Shown: positions 1 through 9,435 of the stretch, in pieces
How the letters are laid out: each line of letters opens with the position of its first letter
Numbering within the stretch: the stretch's first letter is position 1
NCBI GenBank assembly: GCA_937858715.1
Contig: CALLZY010000009.1
Span: 1 to 38,501 of the forward strand
Source of the DNA: an uncultured Chitinophagaceae bacterium
GTDB taxonomy: Bacteria; Bacteroidota; Bacteroidia; Chitinophagales; Chitinophagaceae
Direction: 5' to 3'
Length of the DNA: 38,501 nucleotides
The notes under the pieces: generated by a model
The model's input: only the letters and a program-made list of their open reading frames with translations
Told to the model about the DNA's origin: nothing
The model's database searches: none
Translations under genes and position numbers: made by a program

Positions 1-1116
1 TATAAGATTGCCCAGACGCAAAAGCACAACTCTTACGAGAACCGTAAGGAAGTGGTAAGGGAAACCACACTGGCTTCATTTAAGAAACATCCGAATGTAA
101 TCCCTGAATTCAGCCAGGAACTGAAGGATGCTTTCTATGCCAATGCAAATAATGATTTCCGGGAGGCTACATTATATCCGCAGCACTCACAGCCGGGAAT
201 CAAATGGGGCATGAGTATTGACATGAACAGTTGTACAGGATGCAGTGCCTGTGTGGTTGCCTGTCATGCCGAAAACAATGTGCCGGTAGTAGGTAAAAGC
301 GAAGTGCTTCGCTACCACGATATGCACTGGCTGCGTATTGACCGCTATTTCATCAGCGATGAAAAGAATCCTAGTGAACTGAAAGGTGTGGTGTTCCAGC
401 CGATGATGTGCCAGCACTGTGACAATGCTCCTTGTGAAAATGTTTGTCCTGTTGCTGCCACTAACCATAGCTCGGAAGGGATCAACCAGATGACGTATAA
501 CCGTTGTATTGGTACAAGGTATTGCGCCAACAACTGTCCTTATAAAGTACGTCGCTTTAACTGGGCTGATTATACCGGAGCAGACAGCTTTAAAGATAAC
601 CGTGACCAGAAACTGGTGGGTAAGCTCGACAGTGTGATTGAGCAGATGAACGATGACCTTACCAGGATGGTGCTTAACCCGGATGTAACAGTTCGTTCAA
701 GAGGTGTGATTGAGAAATGTTCTTTCTGCTTCCAGCGGTTACAGGCTGGCAAACTGGAAGCTAAGAAAAACAATGAGCCGCTTAAAGATGGCAGCGTAAA
801 AACAGCCTGCCAGGCTGCTTGTGCCACCGGAGCCATCGTATTCGGAAATGTGCATGATAAAGAAAGCCATATCTATAAAACAAGGGAAGAAAACAGCAAA
901 CGCAGTTTTGCAGTATTGGAGCAATTGCATGTGCTGCCTAATGTAACGTATATGGCCAAAATCAGGAATACTGATGAAGAAGATGCACACTGGGGCGGCG
1001 GACACGAAGGTGGTGGCGAACACAAAGTTGAAGGAACACACACAGGAACAAGTGAAATGCTGACTGACACAGTTGTGCTTCCATCAACGCCAAAGCCGGA
1101 AGGGGCGCATCATTAG
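1..1116 (+). CDS. actB: Alternative complex III iron-sulfur subunit ActB, C-terminal part (5' end outside window)
   Basis: The open frame runs in from base 1 without a start (the first codon is TAT), so only the C-terminal ferredoxin-like part of ActB is present. It carries four cysteine groups typical of the DmsB/NrfC-like half of ActB: CTGCSACVVAC, CQHCDNAPCENVC, CIGTRYCANNC, and a final group starting CSFC and ending CQAACATGA. In the family these hold three [4Fe-4S] clusters and one [3Fe-4S] cluster that pass electrons within the quinol:cytochrome c (or quinol:oxidase) oxidoreductase at the periplasmic face. The C-terminal tail is rich in Gly and His (HWGGGHEGGGEH), likely unstructured. 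actC follows after 157 bases. The missing part should hold the molybdopterin-like domain. The call is firm because of the downstream actCDEF order. Confidence 0.95.
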   Translation, partial: YKIAQTQKHNSYENRKEVVRETTLASFKKHPNVIPEFSQELKDAFYANANNDFREATLYPQHSQPGIKWGMSIDMNSCTGCSACVVACHAENNVPVVGKSEVLRYHDMHWLRIDRYFISDEKNPSELKGVVFQPMMCQHCDNAPCENVCPVAATNHSSEGINQMTYNRCIGTRYCANNCPYKVRRFNWADYTGADSFKDNRDQKLVGKLDSVIEQMNDDLTRMVLNPDVTVRSRGVIEKCSFCFQRLQAGKLEAKKNNEPLKDGSVKTACQAACATGAIVFGNVHDKESHIYKTREENSKRSFAVLEQLHVLPNVTYMAKIRNTDEEDAHWGGGHEGGGEHKVEGTHTGTSEMLTDTVVLPSTPKPEGAHH

Positions 1117-1273
1117 AAATGATGAATATTGAACAAGAAATGAAGAATGGTGAAAAAGGAAGCAGATGATTTCGGTGTTAGCATTCAATGTTCATTATTC
1201 AATATTTTAAGGAGTTGATTTAATAAAAATAAAAGCTAAAAGCCGGTGGCCGATAGCTAAAAGAAAAACAGAT
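1117..1273. repeat. actB-actC spacer with imperfect hairpin and a direct repeat
   Basis: This 157-base A+T-rich spacer lies inside an operon. AATATTGAA at 1125-1133 is the exact reverse complement of 1198-1206, and the match continues imperfectly inward (about 18 of 25 positions), which would give a long hairpin. Nearer actC, AGCTAAAAG occurs at 1234-1242 and again at 1255-1263 (21 bases apart), flanking a GCC-GGT-GGC palindrome. AAGGAG at 1208-1213 is Shine-Dalgarno-like but about 60 bases from the actC start. No short ORF in it looks real. Confidence 0.6.
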
Positions 1274-2722
1274 ATGTCATTACTCAGATACGAATCGCAT
1301 GTAAGGGCACCATTGGTGGATGGTAATAAGGATTATCACCAGGTAACAGAAGATATCTGCCGCCCGGTGGAGGCTAAGCCTAGTAAACTCTGGTGGATGG
1401 GTTTTCTTATTTCTGCCGCCTTGCTGGTGTTTGGTATTATTTCGGTAACCGTTGAGGTGATTTATGGTACCGGCCAGTGGAACCTGAACAAAACAGTAGG
1501 TTGGGGCTGGGACATCACCAACTTCGTATGGTGGGTGGGTATCGGTCACGCCGGAACCCTGATTTCTGCCATCCTGTTGCTCTTCCGCCAGGGCTGGCGT
1601 ACCGGTGTAAACCGTGCGGCTGAGGCGATGACCATCTTTGCGGTAATGTGTGCGGGTCAGTTTCCTATCTGGCACATGGGTCGTGTGTGGAATGCTTTCT
1701 TTGTACTTCCTTACCCGAATACAAGAGGTCCGCTGTGGGTGAACTTTAACTCACCGCTGCTGTGGGACGTATTTGCGATTTCAACTTACTTCACTGTATC
1801 ATTATTATTCTGGTATTCCGGTTTGTTGCCCGACCTAGCCACACTGCGTGACAGGGCTAAGAAAAAATGGGCTAAGAGTTTTTATGGTGTTGCCGCTTTC
1901 GGCTGGACAGGAAGTACCAAACACTGGCAACGTCATGAGTCTTTATCGTTAGTTCTTGCAGGGTTAAGTACACCGCTGGTATTATCAGTACATACAATCG
2001 TATCATTCGACTTCGCCACTTCTATCGTTCCGGGCTGGCATACAACTATCTTCCCGCCTTACTTTGTTGCGGGTGCCATCTTCTCTGGTTTCGCCATGGT
2101 GCAAACACTGCTGGTGGTAACGAGAAAAGTATTAGGCCTCCAGGAGTATATTACTATTGAGCATATTGAAGTAATGAACAAGGTAATTGTGCTTACTGGT
2201 TCTATTGTGGGTATTGCCTACCTGACAGAGCTGTTTATGTCATGGTACAGCGCTGTTCCGTATGAAGAGTTTGCATTCTTCAAAAACAGGCTTGACCTGA
2301 GCAGCCCATACGGATGGAGTTACTGGATAATGATGGGCTGTAACGTACTTAGCCCGCAAATATTCTGGAGCACCAAGATGAGGAGAAACCTGACGCTTAC
2401 TTTCTTTATGTCAATATTGATAAACATCGGTATGTGGTTTGAGCGTTTTGTAATTATCGTTACGTCCATTTACCGTGACTATCTGCCTTCGGCGTGGAGT
2501 ACTTATTACACTCCTACTATCTGGGAGGTTGGTTTCTATCTGGGTACATTCGGATTGTTCTTTACCTGCTACTTCCTGTTCTCTAAATTCTTCCCTGTTA
2601 TCGCTATTGCAGAGATCAAACACATATTGAAGAGAAGCGGCGATAATTATAAAGAAGCAAACCTGGGAATAGAAACAGAAGGTGTGGAAGAGTTTGGACA
2701 TAAACATTTGGAGCATCATTAA
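1274..2722 (+). CDS. actC: Alternative complex III membrane subunit ActC (NrfD/PsrC family)
   Basis: A 482-residue polytopic protein of the NrfD/polysulfide-reductase membrane-anchor family, the quinol-interacting subunit of alternative complex III. I see about ten hydrophobic segments, the first after residue 35 (WWMGFLISAALLVFG). A conserved block follows, with WWVGIGHAGTLISA and FPIWHMGRVW, whose acidic, His and Arg residues are typical of ActC. The long C-terminal tail is soluble and ends in His residues. The ATG at 1274 is supported by the expected N-terminus, YESHVRAPLVDG, which is characteristic of ActC. It sits between actB and actD, as in other Act operons. Its length is normal for the family. 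Confidence 0.95.
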   Translation: MSLLRYESHVRAPLVDGNKDYHQVTEDICRPVEAKPSKLWWMGFLISAALLVFGIISVTVEVIYGTGQWNLNKTVGWGWDITNFVWWVGIGHAGTLISAILLLFRQGWRTGVNRAAEAMTIFAVMCAGQFPIWHMGRVWNAFFVLPYPNTRGPLWVNFNSPLLWDVFAISTYFTVSLLFWYSGLLPDLATLRDRAKKKWAKSFYGVAAFGWTGSTKHWQRHESLSLVLAGLSTPLVLSVHTIVSFDFATSIVPGWHTTIFPPYFVAGAIFSGFAMVQTLLVVTRKVLGLQEYITIEHIEVMNKVIVLTGSIVGIAYLTELFMSWYSAVPYEEFAFFKNRLDLSSPYGWSYWIMMGCNVLSPQIFWSTKMRRNLTLTFFMSILINIGMWFERFVIIVTSIYRDYLPSAWSTYYTPTIWEVGFYLGTFGLFFTCYFLFSKFFPVIAIAEIKHILKRSGDNYKEANLGIETEGVEEFGHKHLEHH

Positions 2723-2743
2723 AAATGGAAAGTGAAATTGGGG

Positions 2744-2777
2744 ATTTTGAAATTTCCCGGTTTCTCAATTTCAAAAT
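2744..2777. repeat. Perfect 11-bp hairpin in actC-actD spacer
   Basis: ATTTTGAAATT at 2744-2754 is perfectly complementary to AATTTCAAAAT at 2767-2777, with a 12-base loop. It lies in the 62-base gap between actC and actD. No run of T follows, so it is not a classic terminator. It may tune relative expression or mRNA stability. The same kind of A+T-rich hairpin recurs in other operon-internal gaps of this window. Confidence 0.65.
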
Positions 2778-2784
2778 ATAGTAT

Positions 2785-3381
2785 ATGGGAGTTAAAAAAT
2801 TTGTTGTTGGAAATTTTTACGATGAAGCAGTATTGTTTCCTGCTGTAAAAAAAGTACGCCAGGCCGGGTATAAAATTCATGATGTGTACACACCGCATCC
2901 GATACATGGCCTGGACCATGCCATGGGTTTGCGTGAAACCAGTTTACATACTGCCGGGTTCATTTATGGAATCACCGGTACTGCAACTGCCGTTGGTTTT
3001 ATTACCTGGGCGCTGACTGTTGACTGGCCGCTGAATTTTGGCGGTAAGCCCTTCTTTTCTTTGCCTGCATGGATTCCCATTGCATTTGAGTTGACTGTAT
3101 TGTTTGCTGCAGTAGGAATGGTGCTTACATTCTGCTATCTGTGCCAACTGGCTCCTTTTGTAAAGAAAGACCATTTCAACCCCCGCTCAACTGATGATAC
3201 GTTTGTAATGGCGCTGGAGTGTTCGGATAAAACAGATGATGCAGAACTGATCAGCTTTTTACAGGCTGCCGGTGCTGCCGATGTACAGGTGATGCACAAA
3301 GAAACAGACTGGTGGTGGGGCCGTTATGGAAAAGAAACCAAACGTTTTGAAAAACAAGTTCCGGCTCAACCGGAACATTAA
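2785..3381 (+). CDS. actD: Alternative complex III subunit ActD (DUF3341)
   Basis: A 198-residue protein matching the DUF3341/ActD family. The N-terminal soluble part contains a conserved YKIHDVYTPHPIHGLDHAMG stretch (about residues 30-50) that is diagnostic of ActD. Two transmembrane segments follow (about residues 60-80 and 95-120), then a cytoplasmic C-terminal domain with an 'AAGAADVQV' element. ActD is a structural membrane subunit of the complex and carries no redox cofactor. It sits 62 bases after actC and 21 before actE. The start is the ATG directly preceding the conserved GVKKFVVGNF N-terminus. Confidence 0.95.
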   Translation: MGVKKFVVGNFYDEAVLFPAVKKVRQAGYKIHDVYTPHPIHGLDHAMGLRETSLHTAGFIYGITGTATAVGFITWALTVDWPLNFGGKPFFSLPAWIPIAFELTVLFAAVGMVLTFCYLCQLAPFVKKDHFNPRSTDDTFVMALECSDKTDDAELISFLQAAGAADVQVMHKETDWWWGRYGKETKRFEKQVPAQPEH

Positions 3382-3402
3382 TAAATACCTAATTCGGGAA
3401 GA

Positions 3403-4026
3403 ATGAGAAAGTTTTTAATACTGTCAGGAATTACAATCATAACTGTGGCCATGGTTAGCTGCAACAAGGTGAGGCGCAGTCCCGGCCGTGTGTATATGCC
3501 AGATATGGCGTACAGCCGTGCCTACGAAACCTATGCTTCCACGCAGGCATTGAAGGACAGAAATATTAATTATACCGCTCAACCTGTTTCCGGTACTATT
3601 GCCCGCGGTGATTTAAAATGGACTTATCCTTATAAAGCAGATTCGGCAGGATATGCAAATTCTGGAACGGTTAAGAACCCGTTGCCGCCACTTACTGCGG
3701 AACAAAAGACAGAAGCAGAAAGATTATACCTTATTTATTGTGGTGTTTGCCATGGTGAGAAAATGGATGGTAATGGTCCCCTGTATAAAGGCGGTGAAGG
3801 ACCTTTTCCTAACAAGCCCAGGGATTTGATGGGTGATCCTGTTGCTCTGAATATGGCAGAAGGAACCATGTTTCATTCTATTACCTACGGAAGAAATTCA
3901 ATGGGCAGTCATGCTTCGCAGTTAACAACCACACAGCGCTGGATGATTGTTCATTATATAAAAGGGAAACAAAATCCGGCCGGAGCTGCTGCCCCTGTTG
4001 TTGATAGTACAGCCAAAAAGAACTAA
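3403..4026 (+). CDS. actE: Alternative complex III monoheme cytochrome c subunit ActE (lipoprotein)
   Basis: A 207-residue exported lipoprotein. The N-terminal hydrophobic stretch ends in a lipobox (VAMVSC, Cys20). A single c-type heme site CGVCH is at residues 113-117, followed by the usual G-x-G-P loop (DGNGP). NSMGSH, about 50 residues further on, supplies a likely axial Met. ActE relays electrons from the complex to the terminal oxidase or a soluble cytochrome on the periplasmic side. It lies 21 bases after actD and 32 before actF. The mature protein should be lipid-anchored in the inner membrane. Confidence 0.95.
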   Translation: MRKFLILSGITIITVAMVSCNKVRRSPGRVYMPDMAYSRAYETYASTQALKDRNINYTAQPVSGTIARGDLKWTYPYKADSAGYANSGTVKNPLPPLTAEQKTEAERLYLIYCGVCHGEKMDGNGPLYKGGEGPFPNKPRDLMGDPVALNMAEGTMFHSITYGRNSMGSHASQLTTTQRWMIVHYIKGKQNPAGAAAPVVDSTAKKN

Positions 4027-4058
4027 TAAGTATTTGAAGACTATATAAACGAACACTG

Positions 4059-5321
4059 ATGTCAATAAGAGAAAACTTTGTAGTACCGAAAAAATATAAC
4101 ACCGTTGCTTTTGTACTGATGGCTTTGGGTGTTATTGCCATTATTGGTTTGTATCTTACCACACACCGTGGCGGCGGCACAGAAGAAGAGAAAGCGATTC
4201 AGGATGCCCGTTTCTGGGCCAGCCTGCTGCAAAACAGCGTTTATTTTCTGCTGGTGGTAAATGCATCAATGTTCTTTATTTGTGCCACTACATTAGCATG
4301 GGGCGGCTGGCAAATGGCGTTCCGCAGGGTTCCTGAAGCTATTTCGGCTGTTGTGCCTGTAATTGGTGTTATTGCGGTAGGTATATTGCTTGCGATTGTT
4401 TATGGCGACAATCACACCATTTATCACTGGACAGATGCAAAGCATGTTGAACACGACCACATACTGAATTTTAAGAAAGGATTTTTAAACAAAACCTTCT
4501 TTACAGCATTTACCGTTCTTACAGTAGCATTGTGGTGGGCACTGGGCTGGAAAATGCGCCAGCTTTCCCGCAAGACAGATGACAATCCGTTTGCCACACA
4601 AAAGGAAGCCAGAAAGTATATCTGGAATAATACCATTTGGGCGGCCATGTATATGATTGTGTTTGCCTTAACGGTAATGTCCACCCTGCCCTGGCTGTGG
4701 CTTATGAGTATTGATGCACACTGGTACAGCACCATGTACAGCTGGTACACATTTGCCAGCACTTTTGTAGCCGGCATGGCACTTATTGCACTTTTTGTTG
4801 TGTATTTAAAGAATAACAACTATCTTGAATATGCGAATGAAGAGCACCTTCATGATATAGGTAAGTTCATGTTTGCATTTTCTGTATTCTGGACTTACCT
4901 GTGGTTCTCACAGTTCATGCTGATATGGTATGCAAATATGCCTGAAGAAACCACCTACTTTAAGCCAAGGGCGCAAGGCCCTTACAGTGGTGTTTTCTGG
5001 CTGATGTTTATCATCAACTTCATCGCACCGTTCCTCATATTGATGAGGAGAGGCTCAAAAAGAAATTACGGTACTGTTACCCTGATGGCAGTTGTCATTA
5101 TTTTTGGTCACTGGCTTGATTTGTACCAGATGGTATTTCCGGGCCCGATGACAAGTAAAGAAACAGGTACAACCCAGGTGCCTATGATATTGTGGGATTT
5201 GGGAGTGGCTCTTGGATTTGCAGGTCTTATTATGTTTTTAACCGGAAGAGCTTTAACCAAGGCTCCGCTGCTGGCCAAAAACCATCCATTTGTAAAGGAA
5301 AGCCTGATTCACCATACATAA
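4059..5321 (+). CDS. actF: Alternative complex III membrane subunit ActF (second NrfD-like subunit)
   Basis: A 420-residue polytopic protein, the second NrfD-like membrane subunit of alternative complex III, related to ActC but shorter. I count about ten hydrophobic segments. A conserved central block has FNKTFFTAFTVLTV, then MSTLPWLWLMSIDAHWYSTM and a later WSQFMLIWYANMPEE-type region (here WFSQFMLIWYANMPEET), all characteristic of ActF. It follows actE by 32 bases and is followed by coxB after 231 bases. It should form the transmembrane scaffold together with ActC and possibly a proton path. The start ATG fits the family N-terminus (ENFVVPKKYNTVAFVLMALG). Confidence 0.95.
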   Translation: MSIRENFVVPKKYNTVAFVLMALGVIAIIGLYLTTHRGGGTEEEKAIQDARFWASLLQNSVYFLLVVNASMFFICATTLAWGGWQMAFRRVPEAISAVVPVIGVIAVGILLAIVYGDNHTIYHWTDAKHVEHDHILNFKKGFLNKTFFTAFTVLTVALWWALGWKMRQLSRKTDDNPFATQKEARKYIWNNTIWAAMYMIVFALTVMSTLPWLWLMSIDAHWYSTMYSWYTFASTFVAGMALIALFVVYLKNNNYLEYANEEHLHDIGKFMFAFSVFWTYLWFSQFMLIWYANMPEETTYFKPRAQGPYSGVFWLMFIINFIAPFLILMRRGSKRNYGTVTLMAVVIIFGHWLDLYQMVFPGPMTSKETGTTQVPMILWDLGVALGFAGLIMFLTGRALTKAPLLAKNHPFVKESLIHHT

Positions 5322-5552
5322 TTGTATGGAAGGTATGAAAGAGAAGTGCGAAATGATATGAAGCGTTGAGGTGTGCTGATGCTGTTTTGAAATGTTTTTG
5401 ACGGATGGAATTATTAAGGCTCGTTACTCCGGTCAGAAAAACACCTGAAGCAGAAAAAAGAATGTCTGATACATTGTGCATAGCATAACGTTCTGAAGCA
5501 GACAAAAACCAACATAAATAACCAACATTTTTTAGCATTAGATTGTATAAGT

Positions 5553-6596
5553 ATGCAAACTATCTTTGTTATTGCCATCCTTGTGCTTGGGTTTATTGTA
5601 ACCTTTCAGATAGCCAAGGCCAGCGAATACGTAGCTGTTCTCCGCGGATTAGAAACTTCCAGAAAACAAAGCAACCGGATTAATGCGGCATTATTGCTGG
5701 TGTTCCTTATTGTGGGACTGATTGGTGTGTTTTATGCCAACGCCAAACTGAAAGGGAAAATACTGGGAGCACCTGCCTCAGACCATGGTGTACTGGTTGA
5801 CAGGATGCTGTATGTGACCCTGGCCATTACAATTATCGTATTCTTTGTTACACAAATTCTTTTGTTCTGGTTTTCTTTCAAATACCAGGAATCTGATAAA
5901 AGAAAGGCTTTTTATTTCCCGCATAATAATAAACTGGAGGTAATCTGGACTGCCATACCAGCTATTACGCTGACCATTCTCGTGGGCTTTGGTATTTTCT
6001 ACTGGTACAAAATCACTGGTAAAGCACCAAAAGAGGCGATGGTGGTAGAAGTTGTAGGTAAGCAGTTTGGCTGGATGTACCGTTACCCCGGAGCAGACAA
6101 AGAGTTAGGCAGAAAGTATTTCAAAAACATCAATGCAGAAAACAACAACCCGCTGGGCCAGATATGGGAAGACGGTAATAACCATGATGATGTGTTTGTA
6201 GAGCAGGAAATGCATTTAGTGGTGAACAAACCCGTTAAATTAGTTATCGGCGCACAGGATGTCATTCACAGTGTGGGGCTTCCTCATTTCAGGTTAAAGA
6301 CAGATGCGGTACCCGGCACACCTACCACTATGTGGTTTACGCCGACCAAGACAACAAAGCAGATGAAAGAAGAAACAGGCAATCCTGATTTTACTTTTGA
6401 GCTTGCCTGCGACCAGATGTGCGGCCGTGGTCACTGGAGTATGAGAGGAACAATTATAGTGGAAACACAGGAAGAGTTTGATATGTGGCTGGCTAGTAAA
6501 AAACCACAATACCTGGTTGCGAATCCCGACAAAGATCCCAGTATTAAGAAAGACACCGTTGCAACACCAGCTCCAATAGCTGCTGTTATCAAATAA
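5553..6596 (+). CDS. coxB: Cytochrome c oxidase subunit II
   Basis: A 347-residue subunit II of an aa3-type oxidase. Two clear N-terminal-half membrane segments (about residues 45-65 and 90-115) follow a hydrophobic start, then WTAIPAITLTILV, a subunit II hallmark. The C-terminal cupredoxin domain has the CuA site: HSVGLPHFR provides the first His, and CDQMCGRGHWSM provides Cys, Cys, His and Met. A Pro/Ala-rich tail follows. CuA accepts electrons from ActE or another cytochrome c. It opens the cox part of the cluster 231 bases after actF, so it may also have its own promoter. I could not pick one with confidence. Confidence 0.96.
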   Translation: MQTIFVIAILVLGFIVTFQIAKASEYVAVLRGLETSRKQSNRINAALLLVFLIVGLIGVFYANAKLKGKILGAPASDHGVLVDRMLYVTLAITIIVFFVTQILLFWFSFKYQESDKRKAFYFPHNNKLEVIWTAIPAITLTILVGFGIFYWYKITGKAPKEAMVVEVVGKQFGWMYRYPGADKELGRKYFKNINAENNNPLGQIWEDGNNHDDVFVEQEMHLVVNKPVKLVIGAQDVIHSVGLPHFRLKTDAVPGTPTTMWFTPTKTTKQMKEETGNPDFTFELACDQMCGRGHWSMRGTIIVETQEEFDMWLASKKPQYLVANPDKDPSIKKDTVATPAPIAAVIK

Positions 6597-6618
6597 GAAA
6601 CGAAACAAAAACCTGCAG

Positions 6619-6632
6619 CAACCGAAAGGTTG
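6619..6632. promoter_or_regulatory. Small GAAA-tetraloop hairpin between coxB and coxA
   Basis: CAACC (6619-6623), loop GAAA, GGTTG (6628-6632), followed by TTTAAAAAC. It lies in the 58-base gap between coxB and coxA. The stem is short (5 bp), but the GNRA-type loop is stable. It could be a weak attenuator or processing site. Chance occurrence is possible. Confidence 0.3.
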
Positions 6633-6654
6633 TTTAAAAACATAATCACATAGT

Positions 6655-8448
6655 ATGAGCGCAGCATTGCACCTACATTCTGAAGCAGCCGGTTCCCACG
6701 AACATCACGGGCACCATAAGCAAAGCTTTATTTCGAAGTACATCTTCAGCATGGACCACAAAACAATTGGTAAGCAGTTCCTGATTACCGGTATTGTTTG
6801 GGCCATCATCGGAGGATTGTTTTCTGTACTCTTCCGTTTGCAGTTGGGTTATCCCGATCAATCGTTTCCTATACTGGAAACCATTTTTGGTAAATGGGCT
6901 AAAGGCGGACAAATTCAGCCGGAGTTTTATTATGGTCTTGTTACCATTCACGGAACGGTGCTGGTGTTTTTCGTACTTACGGCAGGCTTAAGCGGAACCT
7001 TTGCCAACCTGCTTATTCCGTTGCAGGTGGGTGCAAGGGATATGGCTTCACCGTTTATGAATATGCTTTCATATTGGTTTTTCTTCCTGGCAGGTGTGGT
7101 TATGCTGGCATCCATTTTTGTTCATACAGGCCCCGCTTCTGGTGGCTGGACAACTTACCCGCCGCTAAGTGCACTAAGACAGGCTGGCGACGGACAAAAA
7201 ATCGGAACCGACTTATGGCTAATCAGCATGGCGTTGTTTATTGTGTCATCTCTGTTAGGCGGTCTTAATTATATATCCACCATTCTGAACATGCGTACCA
7301 AGGGTATGAGCATGACCAAAATGCCGCTTACCATGTGGGCAATGTTCTTTACGGCTGTGTTGGGTGTTCTTTCGTTCCCTGTGTTATTGTCTGGTGCAAT
7401 ACTTTTGCTCTTTGACCGTAACCTCGGTACCAGTTTTTACCTGAGTGATATTGTTATCAATGGTGAGATATTGCCAAATGAAGGAGGCAGTGCAATTCTG
7501 TATCAGCACCTTTTCTGGTTCTTGGGTCACCCAGAAGTATATATCATCTTGTTACCGGCGATGGGTATGGTGTCAGAAATACTCTCTGTCAATTCCAGAA
7601 AACCAATCTTTGGTTATATGGCAATGCTGGGGTCGATGTTTGCAATTGCAATCCTTGCCTTCCTGGTGTGGGCACACCACATGTTCGTAACAGGATTAAA
7701 TCCATTCCTTGGTTCAGTATTCGTATTATTAACGCTGCTAATTGCGGTGCCTTCTGCCATTAAGGTATTTAACTGGCTTACTACTTTGTGGAAGGGAAAT
7801 ATCAGGTTTACACCAGCAACGTTATTTGCAATCGGGTTTGTGAGTTTGTTTATTTCCGGAGGCTTAACAGGTATCTTCCTGGGTAACTCAACAATTGATA
7901 TTCACCTGCACGACACCATGTTTGTGGTGGCACACTTCCATATTGTAATGGGCGTTGCTTCATTCTTCGGAATGTTTGCGGGAGTGTATCATTGGTTCCC
8001 CAAAATGTTTGGCCGCTACATGAACAATACAATTGCTTACATCCACTTCTGGGTAACAATGGTAGGTGCGTATCTTATTTTCTGGCCGATGCACTACCAG
8101 GGACTGGCCGGTATGCCCCGCCGCTATCTTGATAAAAGAGGATGGGCATCGTTCAACCAGTTTGGAGATGTTGACAAGATGATTACTGTTGTTTCTATTA
8201 TCGTATTTGCCGTACAACTGATGTTTGTCTTCAACTTTTTCTATTCCATTTTTAAAGGAAGAAAGGTTACTACAAAGAATCCGTGGGGTGCGAATACCCT
8301 TGAATGGACAACTGAAATTAACCCGGGCCATGGTAACTGGGAGGGTGAAATACCTGAAGTACACAGGTGGCCATACGACTACAGTAAGGATGGAAGAGAT
8401 TTCATTCCGCAGACAGAGCCAGTAGGCGCAGATGAGAGTAAACATTAA
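6655..8448 (+). CDS. coxA: Cytochrome c oxidase subunit I (A1-type heme-copper oxidase)
   Basis: A 597-residue catalytic subunit that reduces O2 to water and pumps protons. All expected ligands are visible: TIHGTVLVFF (heme a His), GHPEVY (CuB His with the crosslinked Tyr and the A1-type proton-channel Glu), WAHHMF (two CuB His), and HDTMFVVAHFHIVMG (heme a3 and heme a His). PLQVGARDMA supplies the D-channel Asp and AIKVFNW the K-channel Lys, so this is an A1-type pump. The N-terminus is His-rich (HEHHGHHK) before the conserved KYIFSMDHKTIG start. It sits 58 bases after coxB. Confidence 0.98.
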   Translation: MSAALHLHSEAAGSHEHHGHHKQSFISKYIFSMDHKTIGKQFLITGIVWAIIGGLFSVLFRLQLGYPDQSFPILETIFGKWAKGGQIQPEFYYGLVTIHGTVLVFFVLTAGLSGTFANLLIPLQVGARDMASPFMNMLSYWFFFLAGVVMLASIFVHTGPASGGWTTYPPLSALRQAGDGQKIGTDLWLISMALFIVSSLLGGLNYISTILNMRTKGMSMTKMPLTMWAMFFTAVLGVLSFPVLLSGAILLLFDRNLGTSFYLSDIVINGEILPNEGGSAILYQHLFWFLGHPEVYIILLPAMGMVSEILSVNSRKPIFGYMAMLGSMFAIAILAFLVWAHHMFVTGLNPFLGSVFVLLTLLIAVPSAIKVFNWLTTLWKGNIRFTPATLFAIGFVSLFISGGLTGIFLGNSTIDIHLHDTMFVVAHFHIVMGVASFFGMFAGVYHWFPKMFGRYMNNTIAYIHFWVTMVGAYLIFWPMHYQGLAGMPRRYLDKRGWASFNQFGDVDKMITVVSIIVFAVQLMFVFNFFYSIFKGRKVTTKNPWGANTLEWTTEINPGHGNWEGEIPEVHRWPYDYSKDGRDFIPQTEPVGADESKH

Positions 8449-8472
8449 TAATGTAAGGAGAGAAAATAACCG

Positions 8473-9426
8473 TTGAAAAGAGAAAACACATATAAGCAAG
8501 GGCTGGGCAGTGTATTAAGTTATATACCTGAATTGATTATGCACAGGATTAAAGATTATATGCAGCTGATTAAGCCATCGCTGAGCATAATGGTGGTATT
8601 CAGCAGTGTAATCAGCTTCTTGCTCACCAAAGGTGCTGATGATTATGTAGCCGGAAAATGGACGATGATATTGTTGCTTTTTATTGGGGGAATGTTGGTG
8701 ACTGGCAGCGCCAATGCCATTAACCAGGTGGTGGAGAAAGACTCTGATGCACAAATGAAAAGAACGGCCAAACGTCCTGTTGCTGTCGGAAGGATAAGTG
8801 AGACTGAAGGATGGATTTTTGCTATCATTACTGGTTTGGCCGGTGTGATCATGTTGGGTCAGTACTTTAATTGGCTTACGGCAGGTATTGCTGCATTCAG
8901 TTTGTTCTTGTATGCGTTTATTTATACGCCACTGAAGAAGGTAAACTCTATTGCTGTGCTGGTGGGTGCCGTACCGGGTGCATTACCTTGTTTAATAGGA
9001 TGGACTGCAGGTGAAAACAATCTTGCTGTTGGGGGCTGGGTACTATTTGCATTCCAGTTTTTCTGGCAGTTTCCGCATTTCTGGGCAATAGCCTGGGTGG
9101 CGCATAAAGATTACTCTTCGGTTGGATTTAAGTTATTGCCGGCCGATGAGGGCCCAACAAAGTTTACAGCATTGCAGGCAATTGTTTATTCGCTGGTGTT
9201 GGTGCCTGTAACATTTGCTCCTTATTATGTGGGTATGTGTGATTATCATGGAGTACAGGGAACAATCAGTTTGGTATTAATAGCAATGGCCAATCTTTTT
9301 ATGATCGGGAGGTGTGTGACATTATATAAGAAAATGGATGTGGCTTCAGCGAGAAAGGTAATGTTTGGAAGCTATATGTATTTACCGGTGGTGATGTTTG
9401 CTTTATTATTAGCGAAAGCGGTGTAA
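8473..9426 (+). CDS. ctaB: Protoheme IX farnesyltransferase (heme O synthase)
   Basis: A UbiA-superfamily prenyltransferase that adds farnesyl to heme b, making heme O on the way to heme A for the oxidase. The family motif is NQVVEKDSDAQMKRTAKRP (first Asp of the usual pair replaced by Glu), followed by a second conserved loop YTPLKKVN and about eight or nine membrane segments. The TTG at 8473 has AAGGAG 12 bases upstream and gives 317 residues. An ATG at 8539 (HRIKDYMQLIKPS follows) gives 295 residues, closer to the usual length, and could be the real start. It is encoded between coxA and the subunit III genes (9-base gap downstream). Confidence 0.93.
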   Translation: MKRENTYKQGLGSVLSYIPELIMHRIKDYMQLIKPSLSIMVVFSSVISFLLTKGADDYVAGKWTMILLLFIGGMLVTGSANAINQVVEKDSDAQMKRTAKRPVAVGRISETEGWIFAIITGLAGVIMLGQYFNWLTAGIAAFSLFLYAFIYTPLKKVNSIAVLVGAVPGALPCLIGWTAGENNLAVGGWVLFAFQFFWQFPHFWAIAWVAHKDYSSVGFKLLPADEGPTKFTALQAIVYSLVLVPVTFAPYYVGMCDYHGVQGTISLVLIAMANLFMIGRCVTLYKKMDVASARKVMFGSYMYLPVVMFALLLAKAV

Positions 9427-9435
9427 AAAAATTAC

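Noticed and set aside
7960-8499. Minus-strand open frame of 179 codons across the end of coxA
   Set aside because: It is fully antisense to the well-supported coxA and ctaB genes, and its product has no recognisable features. A shadow frame.
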